DNA of 64,000 nucleotides from Symsagittifera roscoffensis (Eukaryota > Xenacoelomorpha > Acoela > Convolutidae). The translations under genes were made by a program, and so were the position numbers. Shown here in pieces: positions 32,924 to 45,577 of the stretch. The notes under the pieces are model-generated. The model worked only from the letters and a program-made list of their open reading frames with translations. It did no database searches and was not told the DNA's origin. How positions within the stretch are numbered: the stretch's first letter is position 1; the number at the start of each line of letters is the position of its first letter. The stretch is from assembly GCF_963678635.1 (NCBI RefSeq), contig NC_087062.1, forward strand, positions 89,195,845-89,259,844, given 5' to 3'.

Positions 32924-33316
32924 TGAGTTAGGTCCTTGAGGTTAACTCATAGAGTAATTTCGGATAGTGTACACCGTCTGCTCGTCTTGCTATCTTATTT
33001 TCGACCGGATAGATTCGTGCAACTTCTTAGTCTAATACCGATCATAATCTTACTCTTATATCTACTAGTCTCAGGGTGTTTAGCTAGTCTCTGCTAGGCT
33101 CAATAGATCTAGAGTATACTGGCTTATTGCGACTGCTGAAGTTCTCTTGGAGAGGTAACTATTTTCTAAGTTAAATTCAAATCTCTCTGGTGCTGAAATT
33201 ACAAGTAATTTCAGCTCTTACAAATAAGTGGGTTGTTAGTTAGATGGACAATGATTGGTTAATATTAAATGTTTTACAGTGGTAAAATATCTAATTTATC
33301 CAATAATAAAATGTAG
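32924..33316 (-). repeat. LTR, copy A (outer end truncated)
   Basis: The inner end CA is followed after two bases by TGGTGCGACCGTAAG (minus sense), a primer-binding-site layout. AATAAA lies just beyond, in GAATAAAGACC. The outer end stops at CTACATTTT, lacking the TGGAACC start seen in copies B and C. Confidence 0.75.
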
Positions 33317-33714
33317 TGTTATTTCTATTTTGGTTATTTTGGCTATTCGATCGACTATATCACTTTTGTGAGAAATTTCGTGAATTTCTTTGCTCGGGCG
33401 ATCTACCTCTATAACTAGAGTTATATGGTGATTGATTTCTTGAATAATTTGAGTTGCCTGGAAGTGGTTATCCTGAACTATTATTACTACATATTTTTTT
33501 GTTTGGTAGGTTTTGATCTATTTTCATATATTGATATGAATGACTTATTTGGTTCTTTGTGCTTTTGAGGTTTATTCTAATTGTCTTGTTGTTTTTGTCT
33601 ACATTCGGCAATACTGTGTCCGTATCGTCGGCAATAATTACACCTTTTTTTAAAAGATGGTTTGCCTTTAAAGTTTGGGTTCTTTTCATAGATGTTTAAT
33701 GTTTCAGTGATTTT

Positions 33715-34548
33715 TTAAATCAGTTCAGTATCTGATCCTTTTATGTTATTTATATGTGTAGTATTTGTTTCGATCCGATTAACATACTGTACTTTTAAAT
33801 TTTCTGTTTCTTCGAGTTTCATTGTGATTTCTGCTTGTTCTAGTTTATCTACTAGTTTTCTAAAATCTAAATCTGGTTCTCGAGTTGAGGAAGGATGAGA
33901 TGCTCTCTTTTTTATAGCTGTTTTCCTTAATTGAGGTGTTAAGGTCATCATTAAAATTTCTGTCATTTTTGTGTTTTTGTAATCATGTGTATTGAGTGAA
34001 TATGCTTTTCGAACTAGTGTTTTGATTCGAACTGCTAATTGTTTAATTTTTTCATTTGGTAAACTGCGAATTTCGTTGCATAAAACTCTTTGATGTTGTT
34101 TGTTTCTTTCAGAATCAAACATTTTTGGAAATTCTTGTGTGAATCTTTTCCAATCTGATTTTATTTCTCTGGGTAGTACTGAAAAGCATTTTTGGGCTGC
34201 GCCATCTAGTGTTGTTTGTGTTAACGCTGTTCGTCTATGTATCCAATTTTGATGGAGTAATGTATTAATTGGTTCGGTTCCTATTTTTAAAATTAAATTT
34301 GCTGTGACTGCATATAAATAATCTTCTACAGAATATTCAGGGTCTGTTCCTGTGAATACCATTAGTGGTTTATTAGATGTTATTGGCGATCCACCCATGA
34401 GGTATGGATTCATAGTCATCTGTAGTGATTCTGCGGCATTTGGCATTTGTGAGAAGTTTGTAAGTTGATTTTTTGTTATTTCATGTTGCTGGAGGTAAAA
34501 TGGGAGCGGTATTTCTTTTTGCATTTGAGTCGGTTGGTAAGAATGCAT
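33715..34548 (-). pseudogene. Gag capsid, copy B
   Basis: A 277-residue ORF with the same capsid segment as copy A, plus an N-terminal extension (MHSYQPTQMQKEIPLPFYLQQ) that copy A has lost by a short replacement near 29535. This shows the fuller N-terminus of the capsid ORF. It stops before the zinc knuckle. Confidence 0.7.
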
Positions 34549-35031
34549 AGATATTGGGTTTTGTGGTTGTATAGGTTAAAAAGATTGTGCGTTAAATTGG
34601 TTTTGTATATGCATTGGTTGTTGATTCTGCATATCTGTTGGATTTTGTGGGTAAATTTTAATATTTTGGGATGATTGAGATTGTCGCGGTCTCTGTGTGC
34701 GATATTCTTGAGTATATGGTGAAAAAATATCTGGTTAATAGTAATCATCATCATCAGATGACAAGTAATTTGTGTTATAAGGTGTTTGTTGTTTATTCTT
34801 ATTTTGTTGAAAAAATGGGCAATTTTCACTATAATCCTGTGGAGGATGTGGGTTTTCTTGAAAAATTACTGAATTACTCGATGCATTTGGAAATTTCCAA
34901 TAGTGAGAACATACGTGGTTTAGGTTTTGTGTATTTTTTCGGGGGGGTTGATTTGTTTTTGATTGATGTACATAATCATAATTGTGTTCTACAAAAGTGT
35001 TTCTTGTGAATGTTTTCCGTGTTTTTGACGG

Positions 35032-36609
35032 CTATGTCAAAGGTCTATATGTCTGATAGTCCATATGTGAATATTTTGGTGCAACCGAAGGTTTAACGGT
35101 CGATTGTAAGGTTACTTGTGGTAGTGATGTATTTGTATTTTTTGGTGTTGTGAGATTTGGACGTATTGGTGAAATATTTTGTTGTGTAGTTGTTACTGTT
35201 GTTTGGACTATTTCTTCATTTATGAAGTGTGATGGTGTTTGAATATCTTGCTGTGTAAGATTTCTAGTTCCATTGAGGTTTTCATTATGTATGACTGTTG
35301 ATATTAAGCTGTTACTTCGTGTATCACGTAAAAATGTATTATAATTTAATGGTGTTGTGTCAATCATTAATGGTATTACTTTTACATAGTCTTTGTGAAA
35401 AGATATTGTACTTATTGCTTGACTTGAGATTTAAAAATGCTGGATGAGAGCATTCAGGGTCCCAAACGTAATCTGATTGTTCTGCAATGACATTGTCGTC
35501 ATTGCTACTTTGGGGTCTAAAGGTTTTTCTTGCTTGTCCAATTAAGTCGATATTATGTGTAAAGTAATCAATTGTAAACCATGCTAGTATTTTTTGTAGA
35601 TCATGTTTAGTGTTTTGTGAGACATCATTATTGGTGAAATTTTCACGGATTATGTTAAAAAATGTTGAAAATGCGGTGATTTCGTTTCTTACTTTTGTAT
35701 GTTTGGATGTTTGGGCTGGTGATGTACTTTGAGCTTCTGTTTTTTCTAATATAGATATATAACTATATATTACTGCAAAAATTTTGTTGGTGAATATTGA
35801 GTTTGCTCTCTGTGAATTTTGATATTGTATGCTTTTGATATATTCTGAAAACTTTTGAAAATTCTAAATCAATATCGTCTGTTTGGATTACATATTTACC
35901 ATGAATTGTTCGTAGTGTGCTGAATTCTATGGTGTAGATTCCGTATTGTTGTGTTAGGATACATATGTCTTTCAAATAATGTTCTATAATTTGTCTTTTG
36001 ATTTTTATATCCGGGAATTCAGCTTTACATGGACTGATTCCTGGTTCAAACAAATTTACGAGTAAGCTTTTACAAAATCGTGTTTGTCCTCTATCACTGA
36101 GTGAATTTATAATAAAGGGAAAAACTGCTTCTTCATCTGGACTCTTGTCACTCTGAGTGTTGCTCATTTTTTCGTTTGATGACTGTTAATATATAATTAC
36201 CAATATGTCTAATTGGTTGATTCCAATTGTATAGATGTACTGGTTTGTGTTCATATTGCTTTTTTTTTCTTCTTTTTCCTCTTTTTGATGAGTTTGAAGT
36301 AGTTTCTGAATCGGAAAAATATAACTGATCATGGATGGGGCAATTTTTATTTATTGATTCTTTTAATTTGAATAGTGCGTCTAAACTATTGGCTTCTGAT
36401 TCGGAAAATGCATTTCTTTTTTTTGAAAATCTCTTTTGTGTTAATTGTCTTTGTTTACTTATATTTTTTCTTTTTATTGTTTGTCGTTTTGTTGGAATGT
36501 ATCCAAATGTTTGTAAATGTGAGGTTATTACAAGATCGAATTTTTGCTTGTCTATTTCACAATTGTGTAAAACGATTTTTTGTTTATTTCCTAAGTTTTT
36601 TAATGACAT
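35032..36609 (-). pseudogene. Gag N-terminal ORFs, copy B
   Basis: ORF1 is 153 residues (36609-36148). ORF2 starts at 36167 within the end of ORF1, an overlap of 20 nt that suggests re-initiation or coupled translation in the parent element. ORF2 loses frame near 35848 and the linker ORF ends at 35032. Confidence 0.55.
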
Positions 36610-37857
36610 AAGGTTTAGGATGAGGGATGCAAGAAATTACTAGTGATTTTTATTTTCCTAGACTGTTATTCCTCACGATTTTTTGGTTAGTTTAATCTGG
36701 GTCTTTTTGTTCAGGGTTGGAGAGAAAGGTATATCGATTCCGCAGAATCGTTTTTTACTTTCTCGTGGCTAGTCTAAGTTAAGGTGTTAACTTACTTAAT
36801 CTTACTTAGGGGTAGTCATTGTGTTCAAGGGTTGGAGAATAGTAAATCGATCCACAAGAATCAGGTATAATTAGAACGCAAATAATTCGTTAGATACAAT
36901 TTTAAACTTACTAAGTTTAAGATTTATCCTGGGTCAGGTAAGAGGAGGGTTTAAGTGAAGGATGAATAACCGAAGTTCTTCACTGTTTAGCCTAATTTGA
37001 ATGGTTAGTGTTATTAAAAATTTCTAACAGTCCTGGGTCTTTTGAAAAGGTTGGGTAGTGAATCGACGTTTGAGGTCGTTAGACACTTGATAAGTGGGTG
37101 GGGGAGAACAAAATTGTTCTTTTTGATCCAAGGATAAGCCTTGAAGATCAGAATTTAAAATTGATACAATAGAAAATTTATTTAGATCCAAGGAAAGCCT
37201 TGATGATCTGGCTTAAGATTAAATAAAATTAAGTTTAAAATAGTTTAAATTTATTTGGTAAAAGATTTTAGTTTTTGATGATGTTAGTTGGCCTATGATG
37301 GCTGTTATGTTTAGGTGATGAAGCTGGAACAACAGGATGATTGATATATACTAACAGTTTATTTTCATGCTACTAATTTTTGTTTTTGTTTTCAATAAAC
37401 ATTTTTCAAAACGTTTTATATAGTACTGCAGAAGTTGAGGGATTGATTTGAGATCTTTTTATCAATCGTTATTTTATAATAGTAATTTTATTTAGCGCCT
37501 GAAATAATCATTGAAGATTTGCTTTAAGGGTTTTATGTTTACAAATGAAAATCTAAATTCATTGCTATTAAGATTCTAAATATAAACGTTTGGGTTGGGT
37601 TTTGCCGTACAACCATAAAACTAAATGGTAAGTTTCTACTTAGTCGTATATCGTCTCTTGTTCGAGGTTTTTTTCCAATACCGGCCGGGTAGTTCTCGTA
37701 TTGTGCGGAATAGCGGCTCTGATCTATTGAGTCGTAGAGACATTTCAATTAAGTTTTTGTCGTGTAACAGTTTGAAATGTTTTGTCTATTTTCTAATCTA
37801 TATTTGGTTAATTCTAAGCTATTAAGGTTTTTATTCGAGATTTACGGTCGCACCAGA

Positions 37858-38266
37858 TGAGTTAGGTCCTTGAGGTTAACTCATAGAGTAATTTCGGATA
37901 GGTTACACCGTCTGCTCGTCACGCTATCTTATTTTCGGCCGGATAGATTCGTGCAACTTCTTAGTCTAATACCGATCCTAATATTACTCTTATATCTACT
38001 AGTCTCAGGGTGTTTAACTAGCCTCTGTTAGGCTCAATAGATCTAGAGTATACTGGCTTATTGCGACTGCTGAAGTTCTCTTGGAGAGGTAACTAATTTC
38101 TAAGTTAAATTCAAATCTCTCTGGTGCTGAATTTACAAGTAATTTCAGCACTTGCAAATAAGTGGGTTGTTAGTTAGATGGACTATGATTGGTTAATATT
38201 AAATATTTTACAGTGGTAAAATATCTAATTTATCCAATAATAAAATGTAGTTTAGATCAGGTTCCA
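37858..38266 (-). repeat. LTR, copy B (full length, 409 bp)
   Basis: In minus sense it runs from TGGAACC to AACTCA, followed by TC and then TGGTGCGACC. Identical in layout to the copy C LTR. Confidence 0.75.
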
Positions 38267-38825
38267 TTAGTTTCTCACACATAACTTTCTCAAAATAATT
38301 GAGTATGCCAAGTGGCTGGTATGGTAACAATTGTGTTTTTCGCTTCACATTTTAAAGTTAGAGGTTTAGTATCTTTTTAAGTTAACAGGAGTTTAAAAAC
38401 GAAGAATTTCTCTCTCCCCCCTCCCCCAGTAACTAAAATAGTTGATTGGAAAATTTTACATTTCAGACTAGACAGCAGAAAATAAAAGATATGATTACAG
38501 AAAGTTGTTGATACGTCCATATCTATCGTGCCACATAATTTCTTCAAGATACCAACGTAAAAAGTGCTGTGACGTTCGATCCTTTATTCTATCAGATTTT
38601 TTTCTGATTCCAATACGATTCAACATGTCGATTGCACACCGGTCGAGGGTCAGACAAGATTTATTGAGTGATTCATAGTCATTTGGCTAAATCCTGCCGA
38701 GAAACTGTGTTTTACGCTTTCCATTCCTAGAGTGTACAACCTAACCTAGCTCAAATACAGCTAAAATAATATGAAGTAGGGTATTACTATCTCGGCGTTC
38801 CACTATTGCCATACAGCAAAGTGCA
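38267..38825 (-). pseudogene. Duplicated 3' part of Merlin/ISXO2-like transposase
   Basis: This segment repeats 44287-44836, the sequence that flanks the copy C LTR, including the transposase C-terminal codons. It joins the truncated gag of copy C at CATACAGC|..AGTGCA. It exists only because LTR flank plus element 5' end were duplicated together. Confidence 0.8.
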
Positions 38826-38927
38826 TCTGTATCACTTTCAGTATCTGTTGATTCATAATTATTGTGGTTTAATTGTAATTCGTGATTTTCTGTGTCATCA
38901 ATACCTGGGGGGTCTGAAGTTGTTTCT

Positions 38928-40136
38928 TCATTTGCACTTGATTGATGTGTCTTTGATGCTTTGATGTGTTACTTCTGTATCGATGTTTAGAATCGGGGTA
39001 ACGGTTATTATTCCTATGGGGTGACTGGGAATAATTTCTGTATCTATTGTTGTAACTTGAGATTCGATTTTGTGAATTATTTCGTGATCTGTTATGATAG
39101 TTATCATTTGATCTTTGATAATTTGATCTATTAAATGAATTATTCCTTGATCTGTTGTTTGGATAGTTCTGATTTCGATTGTTAGAATGACTTCTATTTC
39201 TATTGTTTGAATAGTTTCTATTTCTGTTGTATGATGAGTTTCGTGATCTATTATTGGAATAGTGTCTATTCCTTGGGTTTGGATGGGAACTGGATGCAGA
39301 AACAAATTCTGTTGTGTTTGAATTCGATCGTGAATAGTTATTTCTATTTTGGTTATTTTGGCTATTCGATCGACTATATCTATTTTGTGAGAAATTTCGT
39401 GAATTTCTTTGTTCGGGCGATCTACCTCTATAACTAGAGTTATGTGGTGATTGATTTCTTGAATAATTTGAGTTGTCTGGAAGTGGTTTTCCTGAAATAT
39501 TATTACTATATATGTTTTTGGTTTGGTAGGTTTTGATCTTTTTTCATATATTGATATGAATGAATTATTTGGTTCTTTGTGCTTTTGAGGTTTATTCTGA
39601 TTGTCTTGTTGTTTTTGTCTACATTCGGCAATACTGTGTCCGTATTGTCGGCAATAATTACACCATTTGTTGAAAAATTGTTTGCCTTTAAAGTTTGGGT
39701 TCTTTTCATAGATGTTTAGTATTTCAATGATTTTTTCAATCAGGTCAGTATCTGATCCTTGTATGTTATTTATATGTGTAGTATTTGTTTCGATCCGATT
39801 AACATACTGTAGTTTTAGATTTTCTGTTTCTTCGATTTTCATTGCGATTTCTGCTTGTTCTAGTTTATCTACTAATTTTCTAAAATCTAAATCTGGTTCT
39901 CGAGTTGAGGAAGGATGAGATGCTCTCTTTTTTATAGCTATTTCCCTTAATTGAGATGTTAAGGTCATTATATCTGTCATTTTTGTGTTTTTGTAATCAT
40001 GTGTTTTGAGTGAATATGCTTTTCGAACTAGTGTTTCGATTCGAACTGCTAATTGTTTAATTGTTTCATTTGGTAATCTGCGAATTACGTTGCATAAAAC
40101 TCTTTGATGTTGTTTGTTTTTTTTTTTCAGAATCAA
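38928..40136 (-). pseudogene. Gag capsid C-terminus, zinc knuckle and Ile/Thr-rich frame, copy C
   Basis: A 402-residue ORF carries the capsid C-terminal half and an in-frame CCHC knuckle (C-N-Y-C-R-Q-Y-G-H-S-I-A-E-C) near residues 160-175. After that it slips into an Ile/Thr/Glu-rich frame, the shifted reading of the RS-rich tail. It preserves the capsid-to-knuckle continuity broken in copies A and B. Confidence 0.7.
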
Positions 40137-41723
40137 ACATTTTTGAAAATTCTTGTGTGAATCTTTTCCAATCTGATTTTTTTTCTATGGGTAGTACTGA
40201 AAACCATTTTTGGGCTGCGCCATCTAGTGTTGCTTGTATAAACGCTGTGCGTCTATGTATCCAATTTTGATGGAGTGGTGTATTAATTGGTTCGGGTCCT
40301 TTATTTAAAATTAAATTTGGTGTGACTGCATCTAAATAATCTTCTAGAGAATATTCAGGGTCTGTTCCTTGAATACCATTAGTGGTTCATTAGATGTTAT
40401 TGACGATCCACCCATGACGTATGGATTCATAGTCATCTGTAGTGATTCTGCGGCATTTGGCATATGTGAGAAGTTTGTAAATTAAATGTTTGTTATTTCA
40501 TGTTGCTGAAGGTAATATGGGAGCGGTATTTCATTTTGCATTTGAGTCGGTTGGTAAGAATGCATAGACATTGGGTTTTGTGGTTGTATAGGTTGAAAAG
40601 ACTGTGCGTTAAATGGGTTTTGTATATGCATTGGTTGTTGATTCTGCATATCTGTTGATTTTGTGGGTAAATTTTTAAATTTTGGGATGGTTGAGATTCT
40701 AGCGGTCTCTGTGTGCGATATTTTTGAGTAGATGGTGCAAAAATATCTGGTTGATAGTAATCATCATCATCAGATGATAAGTAATTTGTGTTATAAGGTG
40801 TTTGTTGTTTATTCTTATTTTGTTTAAAAAATGGGTAATTTTCACTATAATCCCCTGGAGGATGTGGATTTTCTTAAAAATTTACTGAAAGAGTCGATGT
40901 ATTTGGAAGATTCCAATAGTGAGAACATACGTGGTTTAGGTTTTGTGTATTTTTGGAGGGGTTGATTTGTTTTTTGATTGATGTTTGATGTACATAATTA
41001 TAATTGTGTTCTGCAAAAGTGTTTCTTGTGAATGTTTTCCGTGTTTTTGACGGTTTTGTCATTGGTCTATATGTCTGATAGTCCATATGTGAATATTTTG
41101 GAGCAACCGAAGGTTTAACGGTCGATGGTAAGGTTACTTGTGGTAGTGATGTATTTGTATTTTTTGGTGTTGTGAAATTTGGACGTATTGCTGATATGAT
41201 TTGTTGTGTAGTTGTTACTGTTGTTTGGACTATTTTTTCATTTATGAAGTGTGATGGTGTTTGAATATCTTGCTGTGTAAGATTTCTAATTCCATTGAGG
41301 TTTTCTTTATGTATGACTGTTGAATTTAAGCTGTTATTTCGTGTATCAGGTAAAAATGTATTATAATTTAATGGTGTTGCGTCAATTGTTAATGGTATTA
41401 CTTTTACATAATCTTTGTGAAAAGATATTGTACTTATTGCTTGACTTGAGATATCCGCTGGGAAATTTAAAAATGCTGGATGAGACCATTCAAGGTCCCA
41501 AACGTATTCTGATTGTTCTGCAATGAAAGTGTCGTCATTGGTATTTTGGGGTCTAAGGTTTTTCTTGCTTGTCCAATTAAGTCGATATTATATGTAAAGT
41601 AATCAATTGTAAACCATGCTAGTATTTTTTGTAGATCATGTTTAGTGTTTTGTGAGACATCATTATTGGTAAAATTTTCACGGATTATGTTTTAAAATGT
41701 TGAAAATGCGGTGATTTTGTTTC

Positions 41724-42627
41724 TTACTTTTGTATGTTTGGACTTTGAGCTTCTGTTTTTTCTAATATAGATATATAACTATATATTATTGCAAAAACTT
41801 CGTTGGTGAATATTGAGTTTGCTCTCTGTGAATTTTGACACTGTATGTTTTTGATATATTCTGTGAATACTTTTGAAAATTCTAAGTCAATATCGTCTGT
41901 TTGGATTACATATTTAACATGAATTGTTCGTTGTGTGCTGAATTCTATGGTGTAGATTCCGTATTGTTGTGTTAGGCTACATATGTCTTTCAAATATTGT
42001 TCTATAATTTGTCTTTTGGGTTTTATATCCGGGAATTCTGCTTTACATGGACTGATTCCTGGTTCAAACAACTTTACGATTAATTTTTTACAAAATCGTG
42101 TTTGTCCTCTATCACTGGGTGAATTTATAATAAAGGGAAAAACTGCTTCTTCATCTGGACTCTTGTCACTCTGAGTGTTGCTCATTTTTTCGTTTGATGA
42201 CTATTAATATATAATTATCAATATGTGTAATTGGTTGATTCCAATTGTATAGATGTACTGGTTTGTGTTTACATTGCTTTTTTATTCTTCTTTTTCCTCT
42301 TTTTGATGAGTTTGAAGTTGTTTCTGAATCGGAAAATTATAACTGATCATGGATGGGGCAATTTTTATTTATTGATTCTTTTAAATTGTATAGTGCGTCT
42401 AGACTACTGGCTTCTGATTCGGAAATTGCATTTCTATTTTTTGAAAATCTCTTTCTTGTTATTTGTCTTTGCTTACTTATAGTTTTTCTTTTTATTGTTT
42501 GTCGTTTTGTTCGAATGTATCTAAGTGTTTGTGTATGTGGGGTTATTACAAGATCGTATCTTTGATTGTCTATTTCACAATTGTGTAAAACGATTGTTTG
42601 TTTATTTCCTAAGTTTTTTAATGACAT
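41724..42627 (-). pseudogene. Gag N-terminal ORFs, copy C
   Basis: Counterparts of the first two small ORFs (MSLKNLGNKQT..., MSNTQSDKSPDEEAVF...). The first is cut short by a single-base change (a stop near 42337) and the second lacks its basic C-terminal tail. Confidence 0.5.
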
Positions 42628-43877
42628 AAGGTTTAGGATGAGCTATGCAAGAAATTATTAGTGATTTTTATTTTCCTAGACTGTTAGTCCTTACAATTTT
42701 TTGGTTAACTTAACCTGGGTCTTTTTGTTCAGGGTTGGAGAGAAAGGTATATCGATTCTGGAGAATGATTTTTTACTTTCTCGTGGCTAGTCTAAGTTAA
42801 GGTGTTAACTTACTTAATCTTACTTAGGGGTAATGATTGTGTTCAAGGGTTGGATAATAGTAAATCGATCCACAAGGTTCAGGTATAATTAGAACGCAAG
42901 TAGTTCGTTAGATACTATTTTAAACTTACTAAAATTAAGATGTATCCTGGGTCAGGTAAGAGGAGGGTTTAAGTGAAGGATGAATAACCGAAGTTCTTCA
43001 TTGTTTAGCCTAATTTGAATGGTTAGTGTTATTAAAAATTTCTATAAGTCCTTGGTCTTTTGAAAAGGTTGGGTAGTGAATCGAAGTTTGAGGTCGTTAG
43101 ACACTTGATAAGTGGGTGGGGGAGAACAAAATTGTTCTTTTTGATCCAAGGATAAGCCTTGATGATCAGAATTTAAAATTGATAAAATAGAAAATTTATT
43201 TAGATCCAAGGAAAGCCTTGATGATCTGGTTTAAGATTAAATAAAATTAGGTTTAAAATGGTTTAAATTTATTTGGTAAAAGGTTTTAGTTTTTGATGAT
43301 GTTAGTTGGCTTATGATTGCTGTTATGTTTAGGTGATGAAGCTGGAACAACAGGATGATTTATATATACTAACAATTTATTGTCATGCTACTAATTTTTG
43401 TTTTTGTTTTCAAAAAATATTTTTCAAATATGTTTTATATAGTACTGCAGAAGTTGAGGGAACGATTTGAGATCTTTTTGTCAATCGTTATTTTTTAATA
43501 GTAATTTTATTTAGCGCCTGAAATAATCATTGAAGATTTGCTTTAAGGGTTTTATGTTTGCAAATGAAAATCTAAATTCATTGCTAATAAGATTCTAAAC
43601 ATAAAAGTTTGTGTTGGCTTTTGCCGTACAACCATGAAACTAAATGGTAAGTTTCTATGTAGTCGTATGTCTTCTCTTGTCCTAGGTCTTTTTCCAATAC
43701 CGGCCGGGTAGTTCTCGTATTGTGCGGAATAGCGGCTCTGGTCTATTGAGTCGTAGAGACATTTCAATTAAGTTATTGTCGTGTAACATTTTGAAAATGT
43801 TTTGTCTATTTTCTAATCTAAATTTGGTTAATTCTAAGCTATTAAGGTCTTTATTCGAGATTTACAGTCGCACCAGA

Positions 43878-44286
43878 TGAGTTAGGTCCTTGAGGTTAAC
43901 TCATAGAGTAATTTCGGATAGGGTACACCGTCTGCTCGTCACGCTATCTTATTTTCGGCCGGATAGATTCGTGCAACTTCTTAGTCTAATACCGATCCTA
44001 ATCTTACTCTTATATCTACTAGTCTCAGGGTGTTTAACTAGTCTCTGCTAGGCTCAATAGATCTAGAGTATACTGGCTTATTGCGACTGCTGAAGTTCTC
44101 TTGGAGTGGTAACTAATTTCTAAGTTAAATTCAAATCTCTCTGGTGCTGAAATTACAAGTAATTTCAGCACTTACAAATAAGTGGGTTGTTAGTTAGATG
44201 GACTATGATTGGTTAATATTAAATATTTTACAGTGGTAAAATATCTAACTTATCCAATAATAAAATGTAGTTTAGATCAGGTTCCA
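43878..44286 (-). repeat. LTR, copy C (full length, 409 bp)
   Basis: TGGAACC...AACTCA with the adjacent primer-binding-like TGGTGCGACTGTAAA. It is bounded on its outer side by transposase-derived sequence, marking the original insertion site of the retroelement. Confidence 0.75.
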
Positions 44287-44499
44287 TTAGTTTCTCACAT
44301 ATAACTTTCTCAAAATAATTGAGCATGCCAAGTGGCTGGTATGGTAACAATTGTGTTTTTCGCTTCACATTTTAAAGTTAGAGGTTTAGTATCTTTTTAA
44401 GTTAACAGGAGTTTGAAAACGAAGAATTTCTCTCTCCCCCTCCCCCAGTAACTAAAATAGTTGATTGGAAAATTTTACAATTCAGACTAGACAGCAGAA

Positions 44500-45104
44500 A
44501 ATAAAAGATATGATTACAGAAAATTGTTGATACGTCCATATCTATCGTGCCACATAATTTCTTGAAGATACCAACGTAAAAAGTGCTGTGACGTTCGATC
44601 ATTTATTCTATCAGATTTTTTTCTGATTCCAATACGATTCAACATGTCGATTGCACACCGGTCGAGGGTCAGACAAATTTTATTGAGTGATTCATAGTCC
44701 TTTGGCTAAATCCTGCCGAGAAACTGTGTTAGACTCTTTCCATTCGTCTGAGTGTACAACCTACCCGAGCTCAACTACAGCTAAAATAATATGAAGTAGG
44801 GTATTACTATCTCGGCGTTCCACTATTGCCATACAGCCCAGTGCAGGGCGAACACTGGTGTCAGCTATGCCAAAAACTCATATTGGAATTTGGGGGGCTC
44901 GAATACGGTGATTTTTTACCTGTGTGAAAAACAGCTCTCTTGATTTTTTACAATAACTCTTGTTCCTCCAAGCCGAATAGGATGTTTTTTCAGCCAATCC
45001 GCACAAATTTCCTTAATGCTTGCAATTGTATTCGTAATTGTCTTGTCGTTGAGCTTAGTTTGTTGTCTCACTTGTCTGTTGGATGTCTGTATGGGCCATA
45101 GATA
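44500..45104 (-). pseudogene. Merlin/ISXO2-like (IS1595 family) transposase relic
   Basis: Translating the minus strand in shifting frames gives successive family blocks: IKEICADWLKKHPIRLGG, VIVKNQESCFSH (normally I-D-E-S, so the first catalytic Asp is lost), a GCMAIVERRDSNTLLH block, VVHSDEW, MNHSIKFV..STGVQST, HVESYWNQKK and FLRWYLQEIMWHDRYG. That order is characteristic of DDE transposases of the Merlin/IS1595 group. Multiple frameshifts and stops make it inactive. A CAG|GTAAAA after SCFSHR could also be read as a splice donor. The retroelement LTR begins about 215 bp past the last block. Confidence 0.7.
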
Positions 45105-45225
45105 ATTAATATGTAGTCATTTAGGCAAAATTAAGTTAGAATTTTCAAAAAAACTGCCGTTTCGGGTTGAAACTGTGCTTTTAAAGTACGAGCAATTTCT
45201 TTTTTGGCATTTTCAAGCTTACGCT

Positions 45226-45545
45226 TATAATCATAATAATAATAATCATAATAATCATAAGAATGATAAAAATAGTAATAATAATAATCATAATAATAAT
45301 AATAATCATAATAATAATCATAATAACAATCATAATCATAATAATAATAATCATAATAATCCTAATAATCATAATAATAAAAATCATAATAATCATAATA
45401 ATAATCATAATAATAATCATAATAATATAATAATAATATTAATAATAATAATAATACTACTAATAATAATCATAATAATAATGATAATAATAATCATAAA
45501 AATCATAATAATAATCATAATAATCATAATCATAATAATATAATC

Positions 45546-45577
<32 letters not shown>

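Larger units (their letters stand above)
19769..33316 (-). mobile_element. Ty3/gypsy-like LTR retroelement with env-like region, copy A
   Basis: On the minus strand this copy runs LTR (33316-32924) - leader - small ORFs - gag capsid and zinc knuckle - reverse transcriptase - RNase H - integrase - membrane/env-like ORFs - accessory ORF. The order RT-RNase H-integrase is that of Ty3/gypsy and retroviral elements. I see no aspartic-protease D-(T/S)-G motif and no 3' LTR; the element ends at a short tandem repeat near 19.77 kb. Frameshifts and stops are present in gag, pol and env, so it is inactive. The first ~20 bases of the LTR are missing at the junction with copy B. Confidence 0.85.
33317..38266 (-). 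mobile_element. Tandem partial copy B: LTR, leader and gag
   Basis: This copy has an LTR (38266-37858, beginning TGGAACC), the leader, and ORF1 (36609-36148, unbroken). ORF2 (36167-35763) loses frame near 35848. The linker ORF (35367-35032) is followed by the capsid (34548-33715, 277 residues) and a shifted zinc-knuckle region (33689-33468). It ends mid-gag at 33317, directly abutting the LTR of copy A. It is nearly identical to copy A over the shared part, so the duplication is recent relative to the element's decay. Confidence 0.85.
38826..44286 (-). mobile_element. Tandem partial copy C: LTR, leader and gag
   Basis: LTR (44286-43878), leader (43877-42630), ORF1 (42627-42337), ORF2 (42185-41724), linker pieces, capsid/zinc knuckle (40136-38928). 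It ends within the Ser/Thr/Asp-rich gag tail at 38826, about 450 bp further into the element than copy B. It is the most diverged of the three copies, with indels in the capsid start (around 40110-40400). Confidence 0.85.

Noticed and set aside
15076-33316. The LTR relic at 15.1-15.5 kb as the 3' LTR of copy A
   Set aside because: DNALI1, the SR-tailed gene and MITEs lie between them, the relic is much more diverged than the other LTRs, and it retains a primer-binding-like site expected only at a 5' LTR.
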